A program made the translations under genes and the position numbers. A model generated the notes under the pieces. It was not told where the DNA came from and made no database searches. It saw nothing but the letters and a program-made list of their open reading frames with translations. A stretch of DNA of 64,000 nt from Amphibalanus amphitrite (taxonomy: Eukaryota; Arthropoda; Thecostraca; Balanomorpha; Balanidae): the NCBI RefSeq assembly GCF_019059575.1, contig NW_024882877.1, positions 1-64,000 of the forward strand. Direction: 5' to 3'. Shown here piece by piece: positions 55,201-64,000 of the stretch (position 1 is its first letter; the number at the start of each line of letters is the position of its first letter).

Positions 55201-58200
55201 TAAGTCCGATAAGCAACAACGCCAGATAAACCGATAGCTAAATGTCGACTGTCAGCATTACAACCTTTGTTTCCGTTGGCGACCTTTTCAGTTGCAGAGT
55301 TTCCCATGCTACTGCGCTGTGTTTGTTCAGAAGCTGCAAAGTGAAATCGCGATAACACCGTATGAACCCGGGTATCGGCAACATAACTACAAGATAATCT
55401 AGTAGCAGCCTTGACAGCAAAGCGGTGTATTTCGTCAGTTTTGACATAATATGGATGTCGAGTATTTTTACCGCCAGCAGCAGCATCAATCATTTTTTAC
55501 CACGACAGCCTATATGTGACAATGTTCCGTCCCGGAGGCCGGCCGAAGCACGGCATTGTGTATTTTTGCGCGGCGGTTAAGCGCTGCCGACCAGTAGGCA
55601 CAAAAATGCTAAGCAGCCTGCCGAGCAGCGGTGCGATCCGGCCGGCTGCGGTCGGCGGTGGCCAGAGCCAGCCACTTCCCGGAGATCCACTTATCCTGTT
55701 AACTGCGGACCGGGCGCCCCGAGCTCCGCCGCCGGCCGGCCGGGCGGCGAGTCTAATCGCGGTACTGCCGGCCCGACGGGCGACACGGGAGGCAGGGGGA
55801 CGTGTACTCACCATCTTGGCCAACAGCTTGCCGTAGGTGAGGTGGGCAGGCACATGGTCCGGCTTGACGCGCAGCGCCTCGCGGTACCAGTGCTCGGCCT
55901 CCGCCAGACTGTCCATCTTGAAGTACGCCTCACCGAGCATGTTGTAAAGGCTCTGCCGATCGGAGAAAGCGGAACGAATCCTCTGATTTCATGGAATATC
56001 GGTGCAGATGGAGAGATAAAAGATAAAATTGTCTGCAGTAGATCGAAGGACACTGACAGGGGATAACCAGCAGATTTTGTGGGGTTTCTGCGCTGCACCG
56101 GGGTTCCAGTAGCAGACCAAACATGTGACCGATCGGCAAATAATCCCGGAGATGGTCGATGAAAAATATAAAGCTGGCCAGATTACAACAGTACATATAC
56201 TCTGCGCCGTGGCCGCTACCACAGAAGTTCGTTATCACGTTTGACAAGTGCATCAAGGCCCATCGCATCATAACATCTCTCTGTAATCCGCTTGGATGAG
56301 GTAAGCCACAGGCATCGGGAATGTTTACGAGTTCTCACCACGGATTTATCTGCCTACTGTTGATGTTCGGCGTACAGAGAGATTTACTAAAACACGGAGC
56401 TTTCGTGACGGATACAGAGGACCGAATGGAACGGTTATTCCGTCATGGTCACTGGCCAGACAATGACGAACACACCTGTACAAACAAATGCCACTTGAAT
56501 GTTAACATTTTCACCTGTAGTGCACCTAATCCATATAACTGCTCATCTTTGACAAAATTATATCCCATCCCTCTCCCGGGAACACACCCATTGAACTGGT
56601 AATTAAGCAACCCTCTCTCCCATTGAACCTACCTGCGGCTGATAGTGCGGTGGCATCCGTTCGATAGCCTCCTGGTAAACGGCGATCGCCTGGCGAAACT
56701 GGCCCTCGTCGGCGTGCAGCCGGCCCAGGTTGAACAGCGCAGATATTTTGGTGGCCTCGTGCGTGCGCGGGTCCTTGAGGCCGGCGCCGTCCAGCGTGGA
56801 ACAGTGCCGGTAGACGGCGGCGGCAGCGTCCCGCTGACCCGACAGGCCCAATACTAGGCCCTTGTTCAGGTGCGCCACTGCAGGTCACGCGCGGTGAACG
56901 GTCAGGAATCTGAATGCTGCATCGCGTGGTGATGACTGATGGGTACACTGGACAGCTGTGCAATTTTGAATCGGAAAAATAGCCAAATTATGCAATAAAA
57001 ATGGAAACTTAGATACATAATGTTACAAGTTTTCCTCGGGCGTTGTCAGCTGTGTTCGGTTACGCATGTGTCGTGTTGGCAATGACAAATGGTTGCGTGC
57101 ATGACAGTGACATTTCCCCTGCGCATACTCACTGGCCATCCTTGGTCGGTACTGGATTGCCTTGTCATAGGACTGCAGCGCCTCGTCGTACCGCTTCTGT
57201 TCCTGGTAGAGAATGCCCCTAGGAACACAGACATCGCCGTCAATCTACCGATCTACCGCAGACGTCCACGAGTTGTTAATTCTGGGCTCGAGTTTTGAGA
57301 AACGAGTCACTCCGGTCCCGACCATGACACAGACCAGCCTTCCAGTCGTGAGGCCCCCGAACAAGCGACAAGCTATTAGTGAGATTTCATGTCTCGATGA
57401 AGCGGAATCAGGATTTATCGTCAATCACTGGCTGATCTGCTTTCTGGTAACCGAGTTTGCAGATACACGTCTGATTGCGGCCGGTAACAGCACAAATCGG
57501 GAAACTCGGATCAGCCGTCCGGCCACCAGAAGCCATTAACAGCTCGGGGAATGTCGGCCCGTGGCGCGCGGCGCCGACCGCTCAGGAAGTCAGGCGCCGC
57601 GCCCGGTAGCGCTGTCGCCCGCGTGTACCGCTCCCGTTTCCCGGTGTCGCGGCGGCCAGATAAGGCGCACAGTCGGCCGCTGGCGGTCACCGGTCGACGG
57701 CGGCGGCAGCGCGGACATGACGCGTCCCCCGCGGAGGCCAATTAGACGGCTAATTAGTGGCCAGAAGTCGGCCGGGAGACGGACAGAGCGCAGCAGCGAC
57801 AGGTGGGCACGGATAGACCACCTGACGGCAGCGCGCGGGACCGCGGCTGGTGCACCCACTGGCCCGCGGTCCTCTCAGCTCCCGGACACAGAATAACCAT
57901 CCAAAGGGAGATTGACGGTCGGGAACGGCATGCGAGAGCAGCTACGGTATGCGGACAAAGTGCGGGACCTACATGCTCTCACTGAATTCACAGCATACGA
58001 GTACACTGGCATAGCAGACTTTCATAAACCGCTAGCACAAAGAGGATGTAGTTACGTGTGATCGAAATTCGAAAATACATACATAGCAAGACCACATGTG
58101 CAAAAAGACCACATACATATGTAACCCAGCCCAAAGTGGTCCTGACGGTACCATATACATCTTTAGATCTGATGTAGATCTATTCGGGGCGCCCTGAAGC

Positions 58201-61200
58201 TCTCATAAGCAAATTAATATGCAATTAAGTTACATAGTCAACCCTGCAGTGTTTCTAATGTACTCACAGGTTGTAGTGGACGTCGGCCATGTTGGAACGG
58301 TGCGAGAGGGCCATCTTGTAGGCCCGCTCGGCCTCCTCCTTCATCCCGTTGGAGCTCAGGATGTTGGCCAGGTTGCCGTACGCTGTCGAAAGGAACACAT
58401 TGGGGTCAATCTTAACGTCAAACGTCTGGGTTCCAGGGCAGCAGAACGAAGAACTTTCTGCATCAATCATCTGCTCCTCTTCTAGTCAGACTGCAATCAG
58501 AAGTCCAATATCCATAAATTTAATAAATGTCGACATATTTTGATGAAAATAAAAGTACCTTCTACAGGGTGAAAACAAAAGCACCTTCTACAGGGTGAAC
58601 CTGTAGCTTCTACCTGTAGTGAAATAGTATTCCAGTGTATCCAGTATTCGTACATAACAAGTAGAATGTTGACTTGCCTATTTAAGGAATTTCATGATAT
58701 TTATATTCAAAATCACACTATCAACACAGCTTTTAGGCACGTTGATGCAGGTAACTGGATGATTGTCTTACAATGAGGATTTACCACCGCGTGAGGTCAG
58801 TTATTTCAGAGCGGATTAAATCGGTGTGGCCGTCGGTATATTCCTTATTTGAACACATTCATTCGGGATAATTTTTCATGATAACCCAATTTCACCCCGC
58901 CTTTGCATCGTCTTTTGCACCCTAGTGACCCGACCCCGTTTCCCGTTGCTGACAGTGCTAATGTTTTCTATGTCGCATATACATTTCATGTTAACATCCA
59001 GAGCCCTTCACATAAGTTAAAGCAGCGTGTTTTAAACCCTTCGCGCCCGGCTGAAAGCTTCGTTTTGTGTGAATAGTGCCTAACACAGCGTGTTCATTGC
59101 CCTCTGCGCACCACTGCCAGCTCACCCTGCCAGCTGTGCCATGGACAGTGCGCGCAGCTCATAGTTAAACATGAGCGGCGGCTGTGCCGAGGGGCGCAGA
59201 TGAGGGCGTCGCCGTGCCGCGTGCACCGTCCGGCCGCCATGTCCGCGGCCGGACGGACGCGGCGGTGGCAGCGGCGATCCATCGCTCGCGGCCCATATCC
59301 CCGTCCGAATTATCCCGCTAAGCCGGGCCGCTCCGCTAGTAATTGGCGTGATAAATAGAGGCGGGAATATCTCAATGGACGATCGGCGTCGGCCGGGCCT
59401 GGTGGCTGGCGGGTGCAGCCGCCGGTGCGCCAGATTGGCCGCAACGAGCCGCAACTGTGCACGGTGACTGGGAGTCGGTCGGCGTCCAGATATGAGTTAT
59501 GGCCGACCGGGCTCTGAGCTATCTATAGCCGGACAGAAAGGGATGCAAATGTCCGCTGAGTGGTACGCTTTGACTTATATGTCACAGTTCATTGCAGTGA
59601 AAATATGTCTGTTCAGTCTGTTTCGAAAATGAACTGAATGAATGCTTCAAATTTTGAAATTTATGACATGTGACAGTTTGTGGATACACGGCACTGAAAG
59701 AGTCTCAGGTAACTAATCGTGCTTTACAAACAACAGGTCTACGAACTCAAGAATTGGCGCAGTTGTCTTAAATTGGGCAAGCCCGGCACGAAAAGACTTT
59801 CAAATGGATCCGCTTAATGTGTCTCGACCTCATACAAACAAATCTGTAGATCTCCACGTAATCAATTTTTCATGACGTTTAACATCTACAGGCTATACAG
59901 TTGAACAGACATTGATTTCAGGCGACTGATCGGTAAATGAGGAAAATGGTCGAAAAAGGGCATGTTAATCAATGTGCAGCAGGTCGCCAGTCGTTCTGTG
60001 ATTCCCCAGACATTAAAAATCAGGAAAAATTTCGCTTGCACGCCAAGCCTGTCGATGCCGAGCAGGACATACATTTCACTGGAAGTCATGCCACAAGGAC
60101 ACAAATACGCCCTAAATTTCCATCGCCCATTGGTCGGGTACCTGTCTTATGATGTCACTGCAGCGAAGAACGACTTTTACATTGGATTATCCAGAAACTA
60201 TTTGATGAGCGACCGATAATGGCAGCAAACCGATGAATCGGTAACATAAAATGCCTGGCGAGCCTCAGTGCAGAATCGCCAGTGGTGCAGCCTATTGATT
60301 GCACTTGTCAACTTTACACACGTTAACTTTCATGCATTGAAATTCCGTCATTCCGAGCTAAAAAGAAAATGTTCCGTTTTAGAAACACACGTGCACCTGT
60401 GTTTCCCTCAATCACAGACTCGATCTCATAGTAGCTCCTTGTTTTCAATTCTCTCACATCCCAGATAAATATATAATGTACTTGACAACTGACTTCTTAA
60501 AAGCTGTTTAACAATAAGGTCAAAACGAACATTTAAAGGAACCCCATTTAACCGTCGCCGCTCGATATCTCCCTCCCCTGCAATGAACACATTAGGCCGC
60601 TAATCGATTGCAAGCTCTCATTAATGCACGATAGTTCGGCTCGCCCCGTGTGACCTGTCAGCGGGCCATTTTTACCCGGATCGAGGTGGAATGAGTGCCG
60701 CTTGTGTAATGAGCGGCCGTGCGCCTGCCGGCTGGCGGCTCCGCGTCACCATGCTAATGTGGCCCAGCCCGCCACTCGGCGCCTGATGAGTGTCCCCTGA
60801 TTACATCGGGGCCACGGATTACACGACTGCAGTGTCCCGGCTCAGCCCGCCGCGGCACCGGCTGAGCTCTAACAATCCTCCTTAGAGTGGCGAGCTTCTT
60901 CACTGCGCCGAGTATACCTCATATGCTGGCCTTAAACCTAAAGCACTGGTGTGTTATCAGGTGCTCGTATACAAATTAAAATACATAGGCGTTTGTCTTA
61001 ATTGTCATCGACCTATTATAGAATTCGACTACTATCCTTTTAGCCGCCATGTCGTGTAACTGCATGACCTCGAATAAACACGGTTTGTCTCTCAGTTCAG
61101 GGTAACTTCGCTACTTATTTTACTTTGGACCAGTCGGCCATTGAGCCGGATTCTATCCATCCCCATGGGGATGGATATGGATGGATGGTCTATGCATAGA

Positions 61201-61994
61201 CCACCAGCCGTCCAATGGGACTCACCTTTGGGCGGGTTGACGGCGATGCCCGATCTGTAGAGTCTCTCCTCTGTCCTCCAGTCCAAGTTTCTCACATATG
61301 TGCGCGCTGTGAGAGCCACCAACAGCGCCACAGCCAGCGCGGTAACCAGCGCACGGCCTCGCCGGCCCAGTCTGGCCCGCACCGCCCGAAACCCGGCGGC
61401 CACCAGCAGGCAGTAGCCCATCGAGGGCACGTACAGCACCCGCTCCGCCACCACGAAGCCGACGTAGAAGAACAAGTTGGAGGCGGGCAGGAAGGGGATG
61501 ACTAGCAGCGCGGCCCCGAGTATCACAGCGTCCAGCTGGCCGCCGCCGCCGGCCGCCGACGCCGCCGACGACTCGGACTCGGCGTCGGAGCCGGCGGCGT
61601 CCTGGGTGCGCAGGTAGGAGCGCACGCGCTCCACGTAGTAACAGCGCCGGTCGGCCTGCAGTTGGGTGAGGACGGAGACGGCCAGCGCGGCGGCGCCGGC
61701 GTACAGCGCCAGGGTGAGCAGGTTCCGCGGGTCGGAAAGGGACGTCACCAGCGGGATGGCGTCCATGGACCAGTCGAAGCTCAGCGTGCTGGGGCAGAGC
61801 AGTAGGCCCAGACTGACGGCCGGTAGGTGCAGGAAGGTGAGCGTGCGCACCAGCAGCGAGTCGCTGTCGGCGGCCGGGTTATCGGACGGAGAGAACTCGG
61901 GCGGCCGAGAGCCCATCACCAGCAGCCGGACCGAGAGCAGCACGGCCGACATGGCCACCAGCAGTGCGGGGCCCTCCAGCACGCGCCGGTACCG
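40217..61994 (-). CDS. TMTC2: Protein O-mannosyltransferase TMTC2, C-terminal two thirds, nine exons
   Basis: TMTC2 is an ER multipass GT-C enzyme that O-mannosylates cadherins (family knowledge). Exons: 61994-61226, 58382-58268, 57218-57133, 56877-56633, 55952-55812, 54955-54874, 41267-41089, 40693-40586, 40288-40217 (TGA 40217-40219). Phases agree at all junctions and sum to 599 codons. The first exon carries DUF1736 with the diagnostic DNPAADSDSLLVRTLTF and LSFDWSMDAIPLV, then ASNLFFYVGFVVAERVLYVP. DNPAADSDSL favours TMTC2 over TMTC1 and TMTC3. TPR units follow across the remaining exons, including AYGNLANILSSNGMKEEAER, LGILYQEQKRYDEALQSYDK, LFNLGRLHADEGQFRQAIAV, LYNMLGEAYFKMDSLAEAEH and MNLGAMLHVNGKLAEAEQSY. 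The C-terminus is LRHLLPGGKKGRTRR. The N-terminal 230-240 residues (catalytic luminal loop) lie beyond the right edge. Confidence 0.9.
41590..41698 (-). repeat. Interspersed repeat, copy B (in TMTC2 intron)
   Basis: On the minus strand this reads TTTGTTTTGTTGGGTTATG, then TTTCGGTCTGACAAGACCAT, then GGGGAGACATTGGTCTGGGC, matching copy A near 12.9 kb. Small indels separate the two, so they are old copies. Confidence 0.6.
42338..43033 (-). mobile_element. Retroelement-derived RNase H domain ORF, 231 codons
   Basis: An ATG at 43031-43033 opens an uninterrupted frame to a stop at 42338. It encodes a type I RNase H fold with the four catalytic acidic positions visible: LLATDGS (Asp), MRAETEAVTVGL (Glu), VVATDSQSLL (Asp) and GHAGVEVNEKADRLAG (Asp). 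This arrangement is typical of the RNase H domain near the end of ORF2 in some non-LTR retrotransposons. The reverse transcriptase that should precede it is absent; GGTCGG repeats lie there instead. The C-terminal 90 residues are not recognised. It lies in a TMTC2 intron, on the same strand. Confidence 0.7.
43050..43980. repeat. GGTCGGT/TATGTTACC minisatellite with higher-order units
   Basis: The array mixes short GGTCGGT units with TTATGTTACCCGGTCGG motifs. A longer unit starting TTATGTTACCCGGTCGGTTG at 43589 recurs nearly exactly at 43791, giving a higher-order period of about 202 bases. The open frames across it (for example 43142-43654) are repeat artefacts. Looser GGTCGG repeats are seen at 42180-42260 too. 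Confidence 0.85.
46900..46960. repeat. Short GCGAATAAA/CGAA repeat
   Basis: GCGAATAAA and CGAACGAA units are repeated several times within about 55 bases. Likely a simple repeat. Confidence 0.6.
47440..47760. repeat. CGTCAT/CGTCACGG-rich degenerate tandem region
   Basis: CGTCATCAGCG-type units (about 47455-47560) pass into CGTCACGGGCG-type units (about 47580-47730). Many CGTCA cores result, the half-site of the cAMP response element. No coding potential. Confidence 0.6.
48200..48790. promoter_or_regulatory. GC-rich promoter-like block with CRE and YY1-type motifs
   Basis: The block is strongly CG-rich. It contains CCGCCATTTT (48612-48621), the reverse of the YY1 core AAAATGGCGG, and a full palindromic TGACGTCA (48645-48652) about 25 bases away. 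GTGACACC/GTCACGG repeats follow. The combination is common in CpG promoters. It lies inside a TMTC2 intron with no recognised exon beside it. Confidence 0.4.
52647..52724. repeat. Three-copy array of a 15-base dyad (ACCTGACCGTCAGGT)
   Basis: ACCTGACCGTCAGGT, a perfect dyad around a central C, occurs at 52647-52661 and 52710-52724, with a one-base variant (ATCTGACCGTCAGGT) at 52680-52694. Spacing is 33 and 30 bases. Degenerate GCTGTCATCTGTCA repeats lie upstream at 52330-52600. The array could be a protein-binding site cluster or simply a young tandem repeat. Confidence 0.75.
54874..54955 (-). CDS. TMTC2: TMTC2 small TPR exon
   Basis: An 82-base exon between GCCACACAG and TATG|GTGAGT. It encodes GRPAEAETWFVKAMELSPND, then PVVYQHYG, matching human GRKSEAEKLFLKAIELDP...YMHYG. 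Phase 0 entry and phase 1 exit fit its neighbours. Confidence 0.85.
56633..56877 (-). CDS. TMTC2: TMTC2 TPR exon
   Basis: Entered in phase 1 after GTGACCTGCAG and left in phase 0 at CCGCAG|GTAGGT. It encodes AHLNKGLVLGLSGQRDAAAA, a short insert with LKDPRTHEATK that matches human LKDPHAHKSS, and a TPR with FNLGRLHADEGQFRQAIAVY. The LKDP insert is specific to TMTC2 among the paralogues I recall. Confidence 0.88.
57133..57218 (-). CDS. TMTC2: TMTC2 small TPR exon
   Basis: An 86-base exon after GTGTTCCTAG encodes GILYQEQKRYDEALQSYDKA, then IQYRPRMA, and ends GCCA|GTGAGT. It links the HYNL end of exon 58382-58268 (phase 2) to AHLNKG (phase 1). Confidence 0.85.
58383..61225. other. TMTC2 intron between the DUF1736 exon and the first TPR exon
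   Basis: No exon is supported. A GC-rich patch at 59100-59470 gives overlapping frames without similarity. The rest is AT-rich with no recognisable repeat beyond the short duplication at 58547-58605. Confidence 0.45.
58547..58605. repeat. Short tandem duplication (CACCTTCTACAGGGTGAA)
   Basis: ACCTTCTACAGGGTGAA occurs twice about 31 bases apart, followed by the inverted fragment ACCTGTAGCTTCTACCTGTAG. It lies in the TMTC2 intron upstream of exon 58382-58268. Confidence 0.7.
61226..61994 (-). CDS. TMTC2: TMTC2 exon with DUF1736 and membrane segments
   Basis: The exon opens after CTCGTTACAG and ends AAA-G before GTGAGT (phase 1). It encodes about five hydrophobic segments: GPALLVAMSAVLLSVRLLVM; the LTFLHLPAVSLGLLLCPSTL stretch; LLTLALYAGAAALAVSVL; the AVILGAALLVIPFLP to GYCLLVAAGF region; and ALVTALAVALLVALTA. 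A charged Ser/Glu/Asp linker separates the third and fourth, as in human TMTC2. It ends at RSGIAVNPPK, the link to the TPR array. Confidence 0.9.
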
Positions 61995-63629
61995 CTGTAA
62001 CGAGACGGGGCACACACAGAGTCAGTGGAAGGACGAGTGACGAGAGGGGAGTGCAATGCAGATCGGAGAGTTAGACGGTGTGTGACAGTCGATGAGAACA
62101 TGTCAATTCAACTTTGGCTCTCCAGCGGCCATATGAAGTCATGAATTGTCGGCTAGTCGGTGGTCATCGTTTTTCATATAAGAGAAGGCTGAGACGAAGA
62201 TGGCGAGGATTGGTGGCGAAAAACACAGCACTTTACTCAGGGAGGACAGCAGTGGATACAAGATTCATGAGATTCATCGGTTCTTTTACGGGTGTTAAGA
62301 GACTGGAGAAACATGAGGATTTTCTACATGTATGCATGAAGTCATCAGAGCCCAACAGATCTCTGAAGGAAACATAACAGCTGGGCATTTCAATGATTTT
62401 CACTTTATTTGCTCGTATAATTCCACCATTCAATAAGCATTCCGATTTAATTCCGATTATACCTATTGACGGTCAACCATTATTTTGATGTCATATGTAA
62501 AGCAGCCAGGATAAAAGCTGTGTTTTTGTTTAGCAGCCTAAGGGACGCTTTTTGATTCAGTTGAGCGTTTGTCGTGAGTTTGGCACTGAGCACTTGAGCG
62601 GTTTCCGGGGTGTTTAGAGTTCAGGTTGCAATATCCCTGACAGCGTTAGGTGAACTGAGTGACCCCCGGAGAAGCTCTGTCCACGTGTGACTCCGTCATG
62701 AGTTGGCTGCACCAGCTATACACGCCCTATCGATGGCTGTATCGTCAACAGTACACGTGCTTTAGGGCACCGTGCAAACACCCGAGCGCTTCTGTTTGAC
62801 CGATTCATCAGGCCTGTGTGCATACATAAGCAGAGCAAGCGGTATCCGATCGAATACAAACGCTTGAATGGGAAATAGGTGCTATGCTTCTGAGCAACTG
62901 AAGAATGAAGAGCAATCCAGATAATCCTTATGATCACGCGGGAAATTTTTCAGCAACAAAATACACAACCATCGACCCGAAATGTTGAAATATAGACATT
63001 TGCATAAGTAAGGGTTCAAGAGCTGGCAGCAAAGCTGCTATCAGCCCTTCACTAAACATAAACTTGTCAAATATCATCAAATATTATATAAGGCGCTCAG
63101 GGTTATGAGAATGATGAGCGCAGCCGAAACATCCCGTAGACCGTTTAACAATGCGGCGTCTCCCGATTGTGATTGATACGAGCGGCAGCGAAAAAATGGC
63201 CGTAGATTATACTGCTCCGTCAGTTTTACGAGGGTGTCTGGCGGCCGGCGGCACCCCTTTCACCACCGCGTCACTCCCCATATGTATCAATACCAGCCTC
63301 GCAAAAGGCATCAATAAGCACTATGCAGCTTTTACGAGCGCGCTGAAGGTGCAACAGTAGTTAAGCATCGATGATAGATGACCGGCATCCCAGTGATGTA
63401 TTTTTCATACCTCGGCGCGACCGTATCTCGGCACGACACCTGCCCAAATCGCCGGCGACATCGCGCTCTCTCGGCACTCGGCCGGCCGCTGCAACGCGCC
63501 GCGGCTCGCCGCAGTGCGCCGCCGATCGCCGCCGAGCCAGAAGCGGCGCGGAAGGCCGACGTCATCCATCACGGCTTTGCGGTAGAATATCATGAATAGC
63601 GCGGCCGAGCGGGGCCGGTCGGCCCGCGC

Positions 63630-63656
63630 GCCGCCGCCGCCGCCGCCGCCGCCGGC
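63630..63656. repeat. CCG trinucleotide run
   Basis: Eight or so consecutive CCG units inside a GC-rich block. Non-coding as far as I can tell. Confidence 0.8.
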
Positions 63657-63922
63657 AGGGCGACACCATCGGTGTGAGATCGCCGCCGCCGCGCCGCGTC
63701 CGTCATCGCGCCATCAGCGTGACGATGTGACGGTGTCGCCTGTCAGGCGTCTCCGTCGGGCCGGACAGCGGCGCCGTGTCGCGGCCGTGTCCCGGCGCCA
63801 TTAGGTGGCTGCAGGGGCCTTCTGAGGGCAGCCTGCCGCCCCTCCCCGCGCCCCATACAGACGGATGTCAGTCGCCCACAGTCCCGGGTGTCCCAGATAA
63901 GGTGTCGGCTTCGAACGGCGCG

Positions 63923-63932
63923 CCAAATATGG
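63923..63932. promoter_or_regulatory. CArG box (SRF-type site)
   Basis: CCAAATATGG matches the CC(A/T)6GG consensus exactly and lies at the edge of a CG-dense block. A single match of this length can arise by chance. Confidence 0.3.
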
Positions 63933-64000
63933 CTCCGAGATCGTCAGATGCGGGAGAGGAGTAAATTTATCCACTGGATATCAGCTGTCTATAAATACTG

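Larger units (their letters stand above)
61995..64000. other. TMTC2 upstream intron sequence
   Basis: I searched this stretch on the minus strand for the missing TMTC2 N-terminal exons and found none. A CG-dense block occupies about 63400-63960, with a CCG run at 63630-63656 and a CArg-box match at 63923-63932. The N-terminal exons and promoter probably lie further right, though the CG-dense block could be an internal promoter. Confidence 0.4.

Noticed and set aside
1..64000. tRNA, rRNA, snRNA or bacterial operon features
   Set aside because: I scanned by eye and saw no convincing cloverleaf or A/B box pair, and no ribosomal or prokaryotic gene organisation. A covariance-model search would be needed to exclude small RNAs formally.

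Overview
The window is nuclear DNA from an animal, most likely an invertebrate and plausibly an arthropod (inference from protein resemblance, short GC-rich exons and transposon content). Coding DNA is a small fraction. Exons carry ordinary GT-AG splice sites with conserved reading phase, and the spaces between them are filled with repeats. Four protein-coding loci can be recognised by family signatures. No tRNA, rRNA, CRISPR array or bacterial feature was seen.

Left arm, minus strand: the 5' part of a glycogen debranching enzyme gene (AGL). A first exon lies at about 5.92-6.02 kb, a second at 1192-1310 and a third at 269-481, and the rest lies off the left edge. The third exon is broken by two apparent single-base losses and an in-frame stop, so this copy is either decaying or badly assembled. 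Two related, oppositely oriented, TTAA-flanked palindromic elements (4476-5662 and 10591-11766) bracket the AGL first exon. They are packed with AGGTCA half-sites.

Middle, minus strand (14.2-19.4 kb): a complete nine-exon TTC29 gene for a ciliary or flagellar TPR protein of 629 residues. A 1.9-kb element with terminal inverted repeats begins about 60 bp upstream of its start codon. From 21.4 to 26.1 kb there is a divergent intergenic region with little recognisable content. A GC-rich block at 26.15-27.08 kb is then the likely promoter of the next gene.

Plus strand (27.4-38.9 kb): a CECR2-type chromatin remodelling subunit with a DDT/WHIM-like N-terminus, a bromodomain and a very long Pro/Ser/Gln-rich tail. 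Ten exons are assigned; the short first coding exon is uncertain. One intron appears to use a GC donor and another holds a third TTAA element.

Right arm, minus strand (40.2-62.0 kb): a TMTC2-type O-mannosyltransferase gene convergent with CECR2. Nine exons encode 598 residues (DUF1736 membrane region plus the TPR repeats); the N-terminal third lies beyond 64 kb. Its 13.6-kb intron holds an RNase H-domain retroelement remnant, a GGTCGG minisatellite, a GC-rich promoter-like block and several short tandem arrays.

I did not find a clearly new biological system. The strongest unusual signals are the TTAA-flanked elements loaded with nuclear-receptor half-sites, the broken AGL exon, and a triple array of a perfect 15-base dyad at 52.65-52.72 kb.
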